A stretch of DNA of 64,000 nucleotides from CAYNTS01 sp964400495 (GTDB taxonomy: Bacteria > Fidelibacterota > Marinisomatia > SCGC-AAA003-L08 > D37C17): assembly GCA_964400495.1 (NCBI GenBank), contig CAYNTS010000001.1, forward strand, positions 1-64,000, given 5' to 3'. The notes under the pieces were generated by a model, which saw only the letters and a program-made list of their open reading frames with translations, did no database searches and was not told the origin of the DNA. The first letter of the stretch is position 1. Each line of letters begins with the position of its first letter. Shown here piece by piece: positions 44,979 to 53,475 of this stretch. Position numbers and translations under genes: made by a program.

Positions 44979-45939
44979 TTTCTAATATTTCCCAACGTCC
45001 AATTTTTTCAAACTTTTTCATTCGTTCAGCTAACAATCTTTCAGAATTCAATGTTTTCAAATATTGATATTCTTTTAAAATATATTCTTTTACTGATTTA
45101 GCGGTATTCTCATAATCAATATGAGCACCACCATTAGGTTCAGGGATTATTGTATCAGCTATCTCTAGTTCTAGCAAGTCTTGCGCAGTAACTTTCATTG
45201 AATTTGCTGCTTCTTCTGCTCTTCCAGAATCTCTAAATAAAATAGATGCACAGCCTTCAGGTGAAATTACCGAATACCATGTATTTTCTAAACACAAAAT
45301 TCTATCACAAACACCAATCCCTAATGCTCCGCCAGAAGCACCTTCTCCAACAACAACTGCAATTAAAGGAACATTTAAAACTGACATCTCAAATAAATTT
45401 TTTGCAATGGCTTCTGCTTGACCTCTTTCTTCGGCACCAAGCCCTGGGTAAGCACCGATTGTATCAATTAAAGTTATAATTGGGATATTAAATTTTTCGG
45501 CTAATTTCATCAATCGTAGTGCTTTACGATATCCCTCGGGGCGAGGCATTCCAAAATTACGATTTAATTTGTCTTTAGTGCCTCTACCCTTTTCTTGACC
45601 TATAATCATAAATCGTTGAGTATCTATTTTTCCAATTCCTGCAATTATTGCAGGATCATCAGCAAAATATCGATCACCATGCAGTTCCATCCAATCTGAA
45701 ACCATATATTTAATAAATTCTTTTGTATGTGGTCTTTTTGGATGACGGGCTAATTGCACACGTTGCCACCGTGATAAATTTGAATATAACTCTTCGCCTT
45801 TGGTTTTAAGTTCTTTTTCTAACTGCTGAATACCATTTGTTACGTCAATACCTGTCTGGATTGAAGTAGTTTTAAGATTGTCAATCTTTTGTTCAATTTC
45901 TAGTAGCGGTGCTTCAAAATCTAAAATGTATTTTGACAT
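44971..45939 (-). CDS. accA: acetyl-CoA carboxylase carboxyltransferase subunit alpha
   Basis: This 322-residue protein is one half of the carboxyltransferase that makes malonyl-CoA for fatty-acid synthesis. It has LDFEAPLLEIEQKIDNL at the start, RWQRVQLARHPKRPHT, MELHGDRYFADDPAII, TLIDTIGAYPGLGAEERGQA and VVGEGASGGALGIGV. Its partner accD is not in the window. It lies between a glycan-synthesis gene and the MCC-type subunit. Confidence 0.95.
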   Translation of the reverse strand: MSKYILDFEAPLLEIEQKIDNLKTTSIQTGIDVTNGIQQLEKELKTKGEELYSNLSRWQRVQLARHPKRPHTKEFIKYMVSDWMELHGDRYFADDPAIIAGIGKIDTQRFMIIGQEKGRGTKDKLNRNFGMPRPEGYRKALRLMKLAEKFNIPIITLIDTIGAYPGLGAEERGQAEAIAKNLFEMSVLNVPLIAVVVGEGASGGALGIGVCDRILCLENTWYSVISPEGCASILFRDSGRAEEAANSMKVTAQDLLELEIADTIIPEPNGGAHIDYENTAKSVKEYILKEYQYLKTLNSERLLAERMKKFEKIGRWEILENE

Positions 45940-47987
45940 TATATCCTTAAAATAGATTTAAATAAAATTTCAATATCAAACATAAAAGACTGATTTTGCA
46001 TATAGTATTGGTCAAACACCTCATATTCTTCAATATAACTTTCTGCTTCTTTTATTTGTACCAATCCAGTAATTCCAGGTTTAATTAAAATTTTGGGATA
46101 TTGATGACTAGTTTCTATTATCTTGCTTCCAACGAAGGATAAATCACCTTTCAATATTGAAAATAAATATGGTAACTTTTGTATTATTTTATATTTTGAT
46201 TTAACTTGAGTTATATGAGTTACAGAATTATCAATCGACCATATCTCAACTTTATTGGTCCCTTTAACAAGTATAAACAACGCTAATAACGGAAATGAAA
46301 CTAATAAGAACAGACCTGAAAGTATAAAATCAAAATATCGTTTAGCTTTAATATGGAATGAATCAAGTATAGGAATTTCCATATCTAATAAAGGGATACC
46401 TGAAATATTTTCAATTAACCCTTTTCCAATTAACATATTTTTACCGTTTGGGACTATTTTTAAGTTAATATTATTTACTGATATACTTTCTAACAGTTTA
46501 ATTATTTTTTCAAAAGTTAAGATTTTTTCTGGAATTATAATTTCATTAATTTGATGATGATCAATTATTCCATTCAATTCACTTAATCGACCTAACCCCT
46601 CTATTTTATCTGTCCTAATCCATTTATCAGCCACATAACCAATTAATTGGAAACCATTGTCGGGTGTTTTCATTAAAGCTTGTCCAATCCTAATTGCTTC
46701 GGAATTTGCACCAATTATAATTGCTTTGCGAGTAAATAATATATTTTTAAATATTGAAAACAAATTAAATTTTGAAACGTAATGAAATAAAATTCTCCAA
46801 ATGGCTGTTGAAAAGAAAATACCAATTGAGGAAATAACGAGTACACCTCTAGAATAAGCAAAAAATGATAACAAATATGTTGAGGTTGCGGAAATTAAAA
46901 ACATTATCAATGTAGAAACTACACTTCTGGCATACGATAGATGGTTTTTTAAGTATAATTTTGTTACCCTAGTTGCTATCAGCCATGATATTACAATATT
47001 AACCAATAAATATAAATGGTTAAATATTAGTTCAATACTACTGGATTTATCATAAACTGCATACAACCAACCCAACAGGGATACAGAAAATATCAGAGTG
47101 ATTATTAGTAAATCAAATGTAAATGAAAGCAAACTATCTTTTCTTTGAGTTAAAAATCGTTTCCAATTTCGAAAAATAGTTACAATTGGAAGAAGCAAAT
47201 CAATTATTCTCCAAAAAAGGAACTCTTTTTTATGTTTAGAATAAAATTTACGCATTGATTGCATAAAAATTCTATCCACATCAAATGGTGCATGATGATG
47301 TGATTCTCCCTTGTAATGAATTATACTTGTTGAGGGAATATATTTAATTTTAAAATCTTTTGATTTAGCTCTATAGCAAAAATCAGTATCTTCAAAATAT
47401 AGAAAAAATCTTTCATCAAACCCGCCCAAGTCATTGAACAACTGTCTTTTAAACATAATACAAGCACCATTTACCGCATCAACAATTTGCACTTCATCTT
47501 CAGACTGATACGTATAATTATAGGCACCAATATATCTAGATTTTGGGAAAATTTTATATAATCCTATTAATTTGCAAAATGAGACCCAAAATGAAGGAAA
47601 TTTACGACGTGATGCCAATTGAAAGCTACCATCTGCATTTAGTACTTTGCATCCAACAATATCTGCATCTTCGTTCGATAAGAAAGTTGATAACACACCA
47701 ATAGTATTTTGTTTTACTATTGTATCGGGATTCAAAAGACAAATATGTGTACCAGTTGCTTTTTTTACTGCCAGATTTACTGCTTTAGCATATCCTACAT
47801 TTTTATTTAAACTAACAAGCTGAACAAAAGGAAATTTATTTTCAATTATTTTTGACGAATTGTCAAAAGAGTTATTGTCAACTACAATAACCTCATATCT
47901 TTTAATATCAGGAGATTGCATAAGACTGTTCAAGCATTGCTTTAAGTAGTCTTTGACGTTATAGCTAACAATAATAATTGAAATCAT
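45939..47987 (-). CDS. family 2 glycosyltransferase fused to a degenerate phosphoglycosyltransferase-like domain
   Basis: This 682-residue fusion begins with a rhamnosyltransferase-like GT2 domain (SIIIVSYNVKDYLKQCLNSL, LLNPDTIV, FFLYFEDTDFC, about 1-265). A membrane region follows (four helices, about 285-400), then a nucleotide-binding CoA_binding_3-like domain (KAIIIGANSEAIRIGQAL) and a sugar-transferase tail (AKRYFDFILSGLFLL, LFSILKGDLSFVGS, KPGITGLVQI). In active enzymes the segment before LKGD reads SLDELPQL with the catalytic Asp-Glu; here it is IIQKLPYL, so the dyad is Gln603-Lys604. The KFR segment is missing and GPRP reads GSKI. The first domain should be active, the last probably not. 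Confidence 0.85.
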   Translation of the reverse strand: MISIIIVSYNVKDYLKQCLNSLMQSPDIKRYEVIVVDNNSFDNSSKIIENKFPFVQLVSLNKNVGYAKAVNLAVKKATGTHICLLNPDTIVKQNTIGVLSTFLSNEDADIVGCKVLNADGSFQLASRRKFPSFWVSFCKLIGLYKIFPKSRYIGAYNYTYQSEDEVQIVDAVNGACIMFKRQLFNDLGGFDERFFLYFEDTDFCYRAKSKDFKIKYIPSTSIIHYKGESHHHAPFDVDRIFMQSMRKFYSKHKKEFLFWRIIDLLLPIVTIFRNWKRFLTQRKDSLLSFTFDLLIITLIFSVSLLGWLYAVYDKSSSIELIFNHLYLLVNIVISWLIATRVTKLYLKNHLSYARSVVSTLIMFLISATSTYLLSFFAYSRGVLVISSIGIFFSTAIWRILFHYVSKFNLFSIFKNILFTRKAIIIGANSEAIRIGQALMKTPDNGFQLIGYVADKWIRTDKIEGLGRLSELNGIIDHHQINEIIIPEKILTFEKIIKLLESISVNNINLKIVPNGKNMLIGKGLIENISGIPLLDMEIPILDSFHIKAKRYFDFILSGLFLLVSFPLLALFILVKGTNKVEIWSIDNSVTHITQVKSKYKIIQKLPYLFSILKGDLSFVGSKIIETSHQYPKILIKPGITGLVQIKEAESYIEEYEVFDQYYMQNQSFMFDIEILFKSILRI

Positions 47988-48697
47988 AGCAATCTAAACA
48001 ACTTTTTAAGTTTTAATTTTGGTACCATCCAAATTGCTTCAAAAATAATTTTCCGTGACATTTTAGACTCACCAATTGTCCTATCAACAAAAATAACTGG
48101 AATTTCTTTAATCTTAAATTTGTTTATCCATGCAAAAAAGTTTACTTCAATTTGGAATGAATATCCCTCAGAAACTATTTTTTTTAGTGGAATTGTATTA
48201 AGAACTTCTTTGTCGAAGCACTTAAATCCAGCGGTTGCATCATTTATTGGTAAACCTGTTATAATTCTTGCATAAACATTAGCCATATAACTAAGTATTA
48301 ATCTACGAAGTGGCCAATTTACAACATTGATTCCTGAAACATATCTGCTCCCAATTACTAAATGATTTTCATTGGATGCTTCAATCATTCTTGGAATATC
48401 AGCTGGATTATGTGACATATCTGCATCAATTTGAATGATTTTATCATAGCCATTTTCTAAAGCCCAATTGAACCCTTTTATGTAAGCAGTACCTAAACCA
48501 AGCTTTCCTTCACGTTCAATAAGGTGTATGTTAGAATTTGTAGTTTGTAATTCCTTAACAATTCTTGCAGTACCATCGGGGGAATTATCATCAATTACCA
48601 AGATATGAATATCCTCAACATATTGTAAGATAGCCGAAATTAACTCTCGAATATTTTTACTTTCATTATATGTTGGGGTGATTGCTAATATTTTCAT
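47984..48697 (-). CDS. polyprenol-phosphate mannosyltransferase (DPM1 family)
   Basis: This 237-residue GT2 enzyme makes a polyprenyl-phosphate sugar from a nucleotide sugar. It has ITPTYNESKNIRELI, LVIDDNSPDGTARIV, IQIDADMSHNPADIP and GSRYVSGINVVNWP, then ATAGFKCF and GYSFQIEVNFFAW. It has no membrane anchor, as in soluble DPM1. It overlaps its neighbours by four bases on each side, within the glycan group. Confidence 0.9.
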   Translation of the reverse strand: MKILAITPTYNESKNIRELISAILQYVEDIHILVIDDNSPDGTARIVKELQTTNSNIHLIEREGKLGLGTAYIKGFNWALENGYDKIIQIDADMSHNPADIPRMIEASNENHLVIGSRYVSGINVVNWPLRRLILSYMANVYARIITGLPINDATAGFKCFDKEVLNTIPLKKIVSEGYSFQIEVNFFAWINKFKIKEIPVIFVDRTIGESKMSRKIIFEAIWMVPKLKLKKLFRLL

Positions 48698-49572
48698 GCT
48701 AAAACCATATTGTTTTTTATTTCTTTTAACATATATTCAGTTGATAAAATGGAAATTTCTAATTCATCTTCTATTAAGTTTGTGCATAAACCACTATGCT
48801 TTGGTCGTTTTGCAGTTTGCTTTAATAGTTCTGTTTTAATTGGTTTAATAAGATTTGAATTTAAATTAAAAACTTTAGCAATTAATTGAGCAAATTCATA
48901 CCTGCTTAAATTGTCTTCGCTACCAAAATGATAGATACCTTCTCTCTGTAGCAAAATACATTTCACAATTGCGTCTGTTAGGTATTTTGTAAGCGTGGGG
49001 TTGCTTATTTGATCAGTTACAACATTAATTTGTTTTTCAGCATTTAACGATTTAAACACCCAAGAGAAAAAATTGTTAAATTTATCAATATCGCTACTAT
49101 AAACTACATTTGGTCGAATAATTAAATATCTATGTTGACTGCCTCTTAGTATATTTTCAGATTCTAATTTTGTTTTTCCATAATAGCTAATTGGATTTGG
49201 TAAATCTTTTTCTTTGTAAGGACCTTTAGTACCATCAAACACATAATCTGAAGAAATTTGGATAATTCTAACATCCTTATTTGATGCCTTGATAAAATTC
49301 CAAACACCACCAACATTAACTTCGTGTGCTGTATTTTTATAAATTTCACAATTGTCAACATGCGTATATGCTGCACAATTAATAATCACATCAGGATTAA
49401 AATTATTTACAGTTTTTTCAACCTCATTGAAATTAGTAATATCTAATAATTGAATATTGCTTGATTGTACCGATTTAGATGTGGGTAAAGTTACAAAATA
49501 TTGTGGTAAAACTTTGCTAAGTTCATATCCTAATTGTCCATCTGCACCAGTGATTAAAACGCGGGTATTCAC
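48694..49572 (-). CDS. rfbD: dTDP-4-dehydrorhamnose reductase
   Basis: The enzyme performs the last step of dTDP-L-rhamnose synthesis. This 292-residue short-chain dehydrogenase has VLITGADGQLGYELSKVLP, VDNCEIYKNTAHEVNV, the active site SSDYVFDGTKGPYKE and YYGKTKLESE (catalytic Tyr and Lys). The other rhamnose genes (rfbA, rfbB, rfbC) are not here. It fits with the adjacent rhamnosyltransferase-like GT2 domain. Confidence 0.92.
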   Translation of the reverse strand: MNTRVLITGADGQLGYELSKVLPQYFVTLPTSKSVQSSNIQLLDITNFNEVEKTVNNFNPDVIINCAAYTHVDNCEIYKNTAHEVNVGGVWNFIKASNKDVRIIQISSDYVFDGTKGPYKEKDLPNPISYYGKTKLESENILRGSQHRYLIIRPNVVYSSDIDKFNNFFSWVFKSLNAEKQINVVTDQISNPTLTKYLTDAIVKCILLQREGIYHFGSEDNLSRYEFAQLIAKVFNLNSNLIKPIKTELLKQTAKRPKHSGLCTNLIEDELEISILSTEYMLKEIKNNMVLA

Positions 49573-50031
49573 TTACAATTTAGCACCTATTTTCTTGAAT
49601 TCATCTAATTTCTTAACTAATGTTGAATCATTTAATGACATGATTTCAGCAGATAAAATTGCTGCATTAATTGCACCAGCTTTACCCACAGCCATTGTTG
49701 CAACTGGAACTCCTTTTGGCATTTGAACAGTTGACATCAACGCATCTAACCCATCCTGGATACCTCCAGCCAAGGGTACACCAATCACAGGTAGTGTTGA
49801 ATTTGACTTTAGAGCTCCTGCTAAATGTGCGGCCATTCCAGCTGCACCAACCAAAACTGAATACCCATTATCACGTGCTTCTTTTGCAAACTTTTCGACA
49901 TCAGATGGATTTCTATGGGCTGACATTACATGCAATTCTACATCTATGTTAAAATAATCATAATATTTTTGAGCACTATTCATTGTCTCTCTATCAGTTT
50001 CGCTACCAATTATAACTGCTACTTTACTCAT
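49573..50031 (-). CDS. purE: 5-(carboxyamino)imidazole ribonucleotide mutase
   Basis: PurE isomerises N5-CAIR to CAIR in purine synthesis. The 152-residue protein has VAVIIGSETDRETM, MSAHRNPSDVEKFA, AAGMAAHLAGALKS and VIGVPLAGGIQDGLDALMS. The usual SD of the first motif is TD. It directly abuts rfbD and follows a lipoprotein gene by nine bases. No purK is seen nearby. Confidence 0.95.
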   Translation of the reverse strand: MSKVAVIIGSETDRETMNSAQKYYDYFNIDVELHVMSAHRNPSDVEKFAKEARDNGYSVLVGAAGMAAHLAGALKSNSTLPVIGVPLAGGIQDGLDALMSTVQMPKGVPVATMAVGKAGAINAAILSAEIMSLNDSTLVKKLDEFKKIGAKL

Positions 50032-50040
50032 TTTTCACCT

Positions 50041-51012
50041 TTAATTTAACGCTGTTTTAACAATTATTTCTAATTGCCGTAATAATAGATATTTATCATG
50101 TCCAGGATAATTAACAAATCCAGATATTAAAATTACTTCATTTGATTCATGTAATTCAAACATATAAACAAAGAAAGGTCCCCCACTTTCACTAGTTTTA
50201 TGCTCGTATAATCCCCTTAATATTCTAATTTTATTTCCATTAATTTCTTTAAACTCCGATGTTTTATACCACTCACCAATAACAATATCAGGAATTGTAC
50301 CTTTAAATAATGAATCTAAATTCACCCAACTCAGCTCTGGTGATTCAAACAAAATGTTTTTAGTTTTGTGAAATGTAATCCATCTGTACGGGTATCCTCT
50401 ACCAATCCATAAGAATTCATCATCAAATTCATTTATAATGGTAAAATCTTCTTGTGTTTTAAGGTTGACTCCGAATTTATCATGAATATTTTCTGATAAT
50501 TTAAGATTAAATCCTTTTGAAAAAATATGTTCAGATAGATTGAAATCAATGGATTCATTTATTAAATTGAGGAGCCAGCTCTTATTGTTTTTAACTATAT
50601 TACTAAAATGAACTGCATCTAAGGCATGAATTACTAATATTTGTTGATTATTTGAGTACACATTATTCAGCGAAAACAGTTCAACCGAAGGATTGTTTTT
50701 GGGGAGAAATTTTTCACATAAATAATCTCCTGTAGAATCTTTAGGATTATCAATTCCTACGACCAAAACATTGTATTTACTCTGCACCTCATCTAATTCC
50801 CATGCATTTTTCCAAATAAGATTTATTTCAAACTCTTCTGTTGGTGTATGAATTGATTTTGAGAATACTCCCTCAATAATAGGTCGAATATATTCTCTAT
50901 CTTCTGGAGAACTAACAATAAAGAGATTATTAAAAATTCCACTCGCATCAGATTTTAAATTGCATCCAACGAAAAATAAAATGATTAAAATATATCTTAT
51001 TTTATTTCGCAT
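50041..51012 (-). CDS. DUF4837-type lipoprotein
   Basis: This 323-residue protein has a lipoprotein signal (ILIILFFVGCN; cysteine at residue 17) and then a conserved two-part body with FNNLFIVSSPEDREYI, FSKGFNLKLSENIHDKFG, GRGYPYRWITFH and SGGPFFVYMFE. This matches DUF4837, known mainly from Bacteroidota and relatives, with no assigned function. It lies downstream of lgt and two genes before the glycan group, so an envelope role is plausible. Confidence 0.8.
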   Translation of the reverse strand: MRNKIRYILIILFFVGCNLKSDASGIFNNLFIVSSPEDREYIRPIIEGVFSKSIHTPTEEFEINLIWKNAWELDEVQSKYNVLVVGIDNPKDSTGDYLCEKFLPKNNPSVELFSLNNVYSNNQQILVIHALDAVHFSNIVKNNKSWLLNLINESIDFNLSEHIFSKGFNLKLSENIHDKFGVNLKTQEDFTIINEFDDEFLWIGRGYPYRWITFHKTKNILFESPELSWVNLDSLFKGTIPDIVIGEWYKTSEFKEINGNKIRILRGLYEHKTSESGGPFFVYMFELHESNEVILISGFVNYPGHDKYLLLRQLEIIVKTALN

Positions 51013-51869
51013 ACATTTAATATTGATGATGATTTCTTAGAATTCATAAATGAAATTATAAGGGTTATAATTGTTAAGATTAATGTTTTAAATCCAACTA
51101 AAATAATATTCCCTGAACTACTTAGAAGTATGTTGTAAGGTGTGTCTTGAATTATTTTATACGATTTTGTAATTTTGATATCATTCTTATTTAATAATTT
51201 TGATAATGAATCATTAGAAAAATGATGCAAATGTCTTGGTGCGTCATAAGCAATCCACTTTTCTTTAAAAATATCTTGGTCAAATGCTTCAATATTTGGC
51301 ACTGCAATTAGCAGTATACCCCCAGGGGTAAGTAACCTTTTAATATGATTAAATAAATTTGCCAAGTCGTGAACATGCTCTAATGAATGCCAAAGAGTTA
51401 TAACATTAAATTGTTTATTAATTGATTGTAGTTCTATAGTTTTAGATGTGCAATTTGATTGATGGATGGCATGTAAACTGGTATCATATAAGGTGGTCTT
51501 AAAACCATTTTCTTCCATGTATTCACAAAATTCGCCTCGCCCCCCTCCAATGTCTAACAAATTTCCAGTTTTAATATTTGTTTGAATAACTTTACGTTTC
51601 CATCGAAATGCAAATTTTTGGACTATTTTGTATAAACTATCAATTATTGTACTTTCATTATCACTGTGTGGATTATACCCTTCATTAGGATAAAATTTGG
51701 AAATATTATCAATATTTGGTCGAGGATTAAGAAAAACAAATTTGCAATCACATTTCACTAAGGTAAAATAAGAGTTATCACTTAATGTATTAAATCTATC
51801 CTTAACCTTTAGATGTTTTTCAAACGAGGTCTCTTTGCAAATAGGACACTCATTAATTTTTTCAAGCAT
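50997..51869 (-). CDS. SAM-dependent methyltransferase with N-terminal zinc-ribbon-like segment
   Basis: This 290-residue class I methyltransferase starts with a metal-binding-like CPICKE segment and CDCKF, then the SAM motif LLDIGGGRGEFCEY, ITLWHSLEHVHDL and LTPGGILLIAVPN. A hydrophobic C-terminal stretch (about 250-275) may anchor it to the membrane. Such enzymes often modify sugars or lipid-linked glycans. I chose ATG 51869 (MLEKINECPIC), which reduces the lgt overlap to 8 bases; a reading from 51908 would add 13 residues. Confidence 0.82.
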   Translation of the reverse strand: MLEKINECPICKETSFEKHLKVKDRFNTLSDNSYFTLVKCDCKFVFLNPRPNIDNISKFYPNEGYNPHSDNESTIIDSLYKIVQKFAFRWKRKVIQTNIKTGNLLDIGGGRGEFCEYMEENGFKTTLYDTSLHAIHQSNCTSKTIELQSINKQFNVITLWHSLEHVHDLANLFNHIKRLLTPGGILLIAVPNIEAFDQDIFKEKWIAYDAPRHLHHFSNDSLSKLLNKNDIKITKSYKIIQDTPYNILLSSSGNIILVGFKTLILTIITLIISFMNSKKSSSILNVCEIK

Positions 51870-52731
51870 GTCTTTCAGAACGAAAACTCCACATTGAATA
51901 TGTACCAATAATCATCATAATTACTGATATAATTTGTGCACCAGATAAGCCGAACAAATAATTTGGGTTTAGCCGTAGAAATTCAATTATAAACCGTGCA
52001 AATCCAGCCAAGAATAAGTACTCAAAAAATAATTGTCCAGCATATTCTTGCTTTTTTTTGCGAAATCTAAGGAATATGAAAATTAGAAAATATGAACACA
52101 TTTCATAAATTTGTGTTGGATGTACTGCTAATATTTCTGAATTCAGTATATCGTTGGAGATGTTGCAACCCATTGAACGTAAATTACCAGCAGATGAAAT
52201 TGGGAGTCCGTTTGGAAATGAAATAGCCCAAGGCAAATCAGTAGGTTTTCCATAATCATCACCCACTAACAGGCACCCAATTCTTCCAATTCCATGACCT
52301 AAAACTAACAGAGGTGCAACCCAATCTGCAACTGTTAACCATTTTAAATTATTTTTTCTAATGAAGAGTGTTACTGCAATTAGTCCACCTATAAAGCCGC
52401 CTAAGAAAACCATTCCTGCACCAAAATTTTGAATACCACCTGAAATCAATGCCCCATTAAGAGTAAATATACCTGCAAAAATATCATATAAACCATTTAG
52501 GTTGTTAATTGCACCACCATTGGGAATATTTTCAATTAGATAATAAATTTTTGCACCTAAAATGCCACCTAGAGCAGCCCTAAAAGTTAAATCATCAGCA
52601 ATCTCTGGGTTTATATCTAGTTTTTTAAAATCTTGTCGTAATAAATAATTCGTTAACAAGAATGCAACAACCATCATAAATCCAAATGATGAAATTACAA
52701 AGTCTCCAAATCGTATTAGTTCAGGGTACAA
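51862..52731 (-). CDS. lgt: prolipoprotein diacylglyceryl transferase
   Basis: Lgt attaches diacylglycerol to the lipobox cysteine of prolipoproteins. The 289-residue polytopic protein has GALISGGIQNFGAGMVFLGG, the signature GHGIGRIGCLLVGDDYGKPT and HPTQIYEMCSYFLIF. The length is normal. A lipoprotein gene (DUF4837) lies just downstream. It is 12 bases after the CPBP-family gene. Confidence 0.95.
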   Translation of the reverse strand: MYPELIRFGDFVISSFGFMMVVAFLLTNYLLRQDFKKLDINPEIADDLTFRAALGGILGAKIYYLIENIPNGGAINNLNGLYDIFAGIFTLNGALISGGIQNFGAGMVFLGGFIGGLIAVTLFIRKNNLKWLTVADWVAPLLVLGHGIGRIGCLLVGDDYGKPTDLPWAISFPNGLPISSAGNLRSMGCNISNDILNSEILAVHPTQIYEMCSYFLIFIFLRFRKKKQEYAGQLFFEYLFLAGFARFIIEFLRLNPNYLFGLSGAQIISVIMMIIGTYSMWSFRSERHA

Positions 52732-52743
52732 AACAGCTCCTTT

Positions 52744-53475
52744 TTAAATTAATGGAATTGATATTAAAATTATATCGTAAAAAATATGTGTATACACAGT
52801 TATCCCGAAACCTCTAATTATATATAAAGTTCCTAAAAATCCACCAGCTAAACTACGGTATATAAAACTAGAATAGGTAAACGTATCACCATAAAATCCA
52901 ACATAATGAAATAATGAAAATAATAGAGATGAAATTAAAACGGATAAAATGCTTGAATAATAATAATTATATTTCAATATTTTATTTAATACAACAATGC
53001 ACAAACCAAGCAAAATTAGCCGAAATAGAATCTCTTCCCATATTCCTGCACCAATTGATAAATAAAACTGTTCAAAAACAGTGGTTCCAACAGTTGAAGA
53101 TAGCAGATTATTTGATAAAAAGTTGAATAGAAAATACATAGAAACTGACCACGCAAAACTTTCTAAGATCATAAGAAAAAGAAATGATATTTGAATTGTT
53201 TCTTCTTGAATTATATCTTTATTTTTATAAGCAATTACTAAAAATACTAATAATAAAGTGATTACATACAATGCCTGTGCATATTGCCCAAAGTATCCAA
53301 AGTATTCTCGAATAATTACGTCTGCACCATTTCGAATTTCAAATGAAAAATTGTAATTAAAAATGAAACACAAAATCTCATATAAAAACAACATTGGAAA
53401 AACCAATACGATACTATAATATAGATTTTTAGTACATGCAGAATAGGATAGAGTTGAAAAGCGACTACTCATCAA
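52744..53475 (-). CDS. CPBP-family intramembrane metalloprotease
   Basis: This 243-residue protein has seven or eight membrane helices and the CPBP motifs: WEEILFRLILLG (glutamates and arginine, about residue 144), LFSLFHYVG, and a final histidine in HIFYD. These residues form the intramembrane active site related to Rce1. Substrate unknown. It overlaps lepA by 11 bases and lies before lgt, so a role in envelope maturation is possible. Confidence 0.88.
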   Translation of the reverse strand: MMSSRFSTLSYSACTKNLYYSIVLVFPMLFLYEILCFIFNYNFSFEIRNGADVIIREYFGYFGQYAQALYVITLLLVFLVIAYKNKDIIQEETIQISFLFLMILESFAWSVSMYFLFNFLSNNLLSSTVGTTVFEQFYLSIGAGIWEEILFRLILLGLCIVVLNKILKYNYYYSSILSVLISSLLFSLFHYVGFYGDTFTYSSFIYRSLAGGFLGTLYIIRGFGITVYTHIFYDIILISIPLI

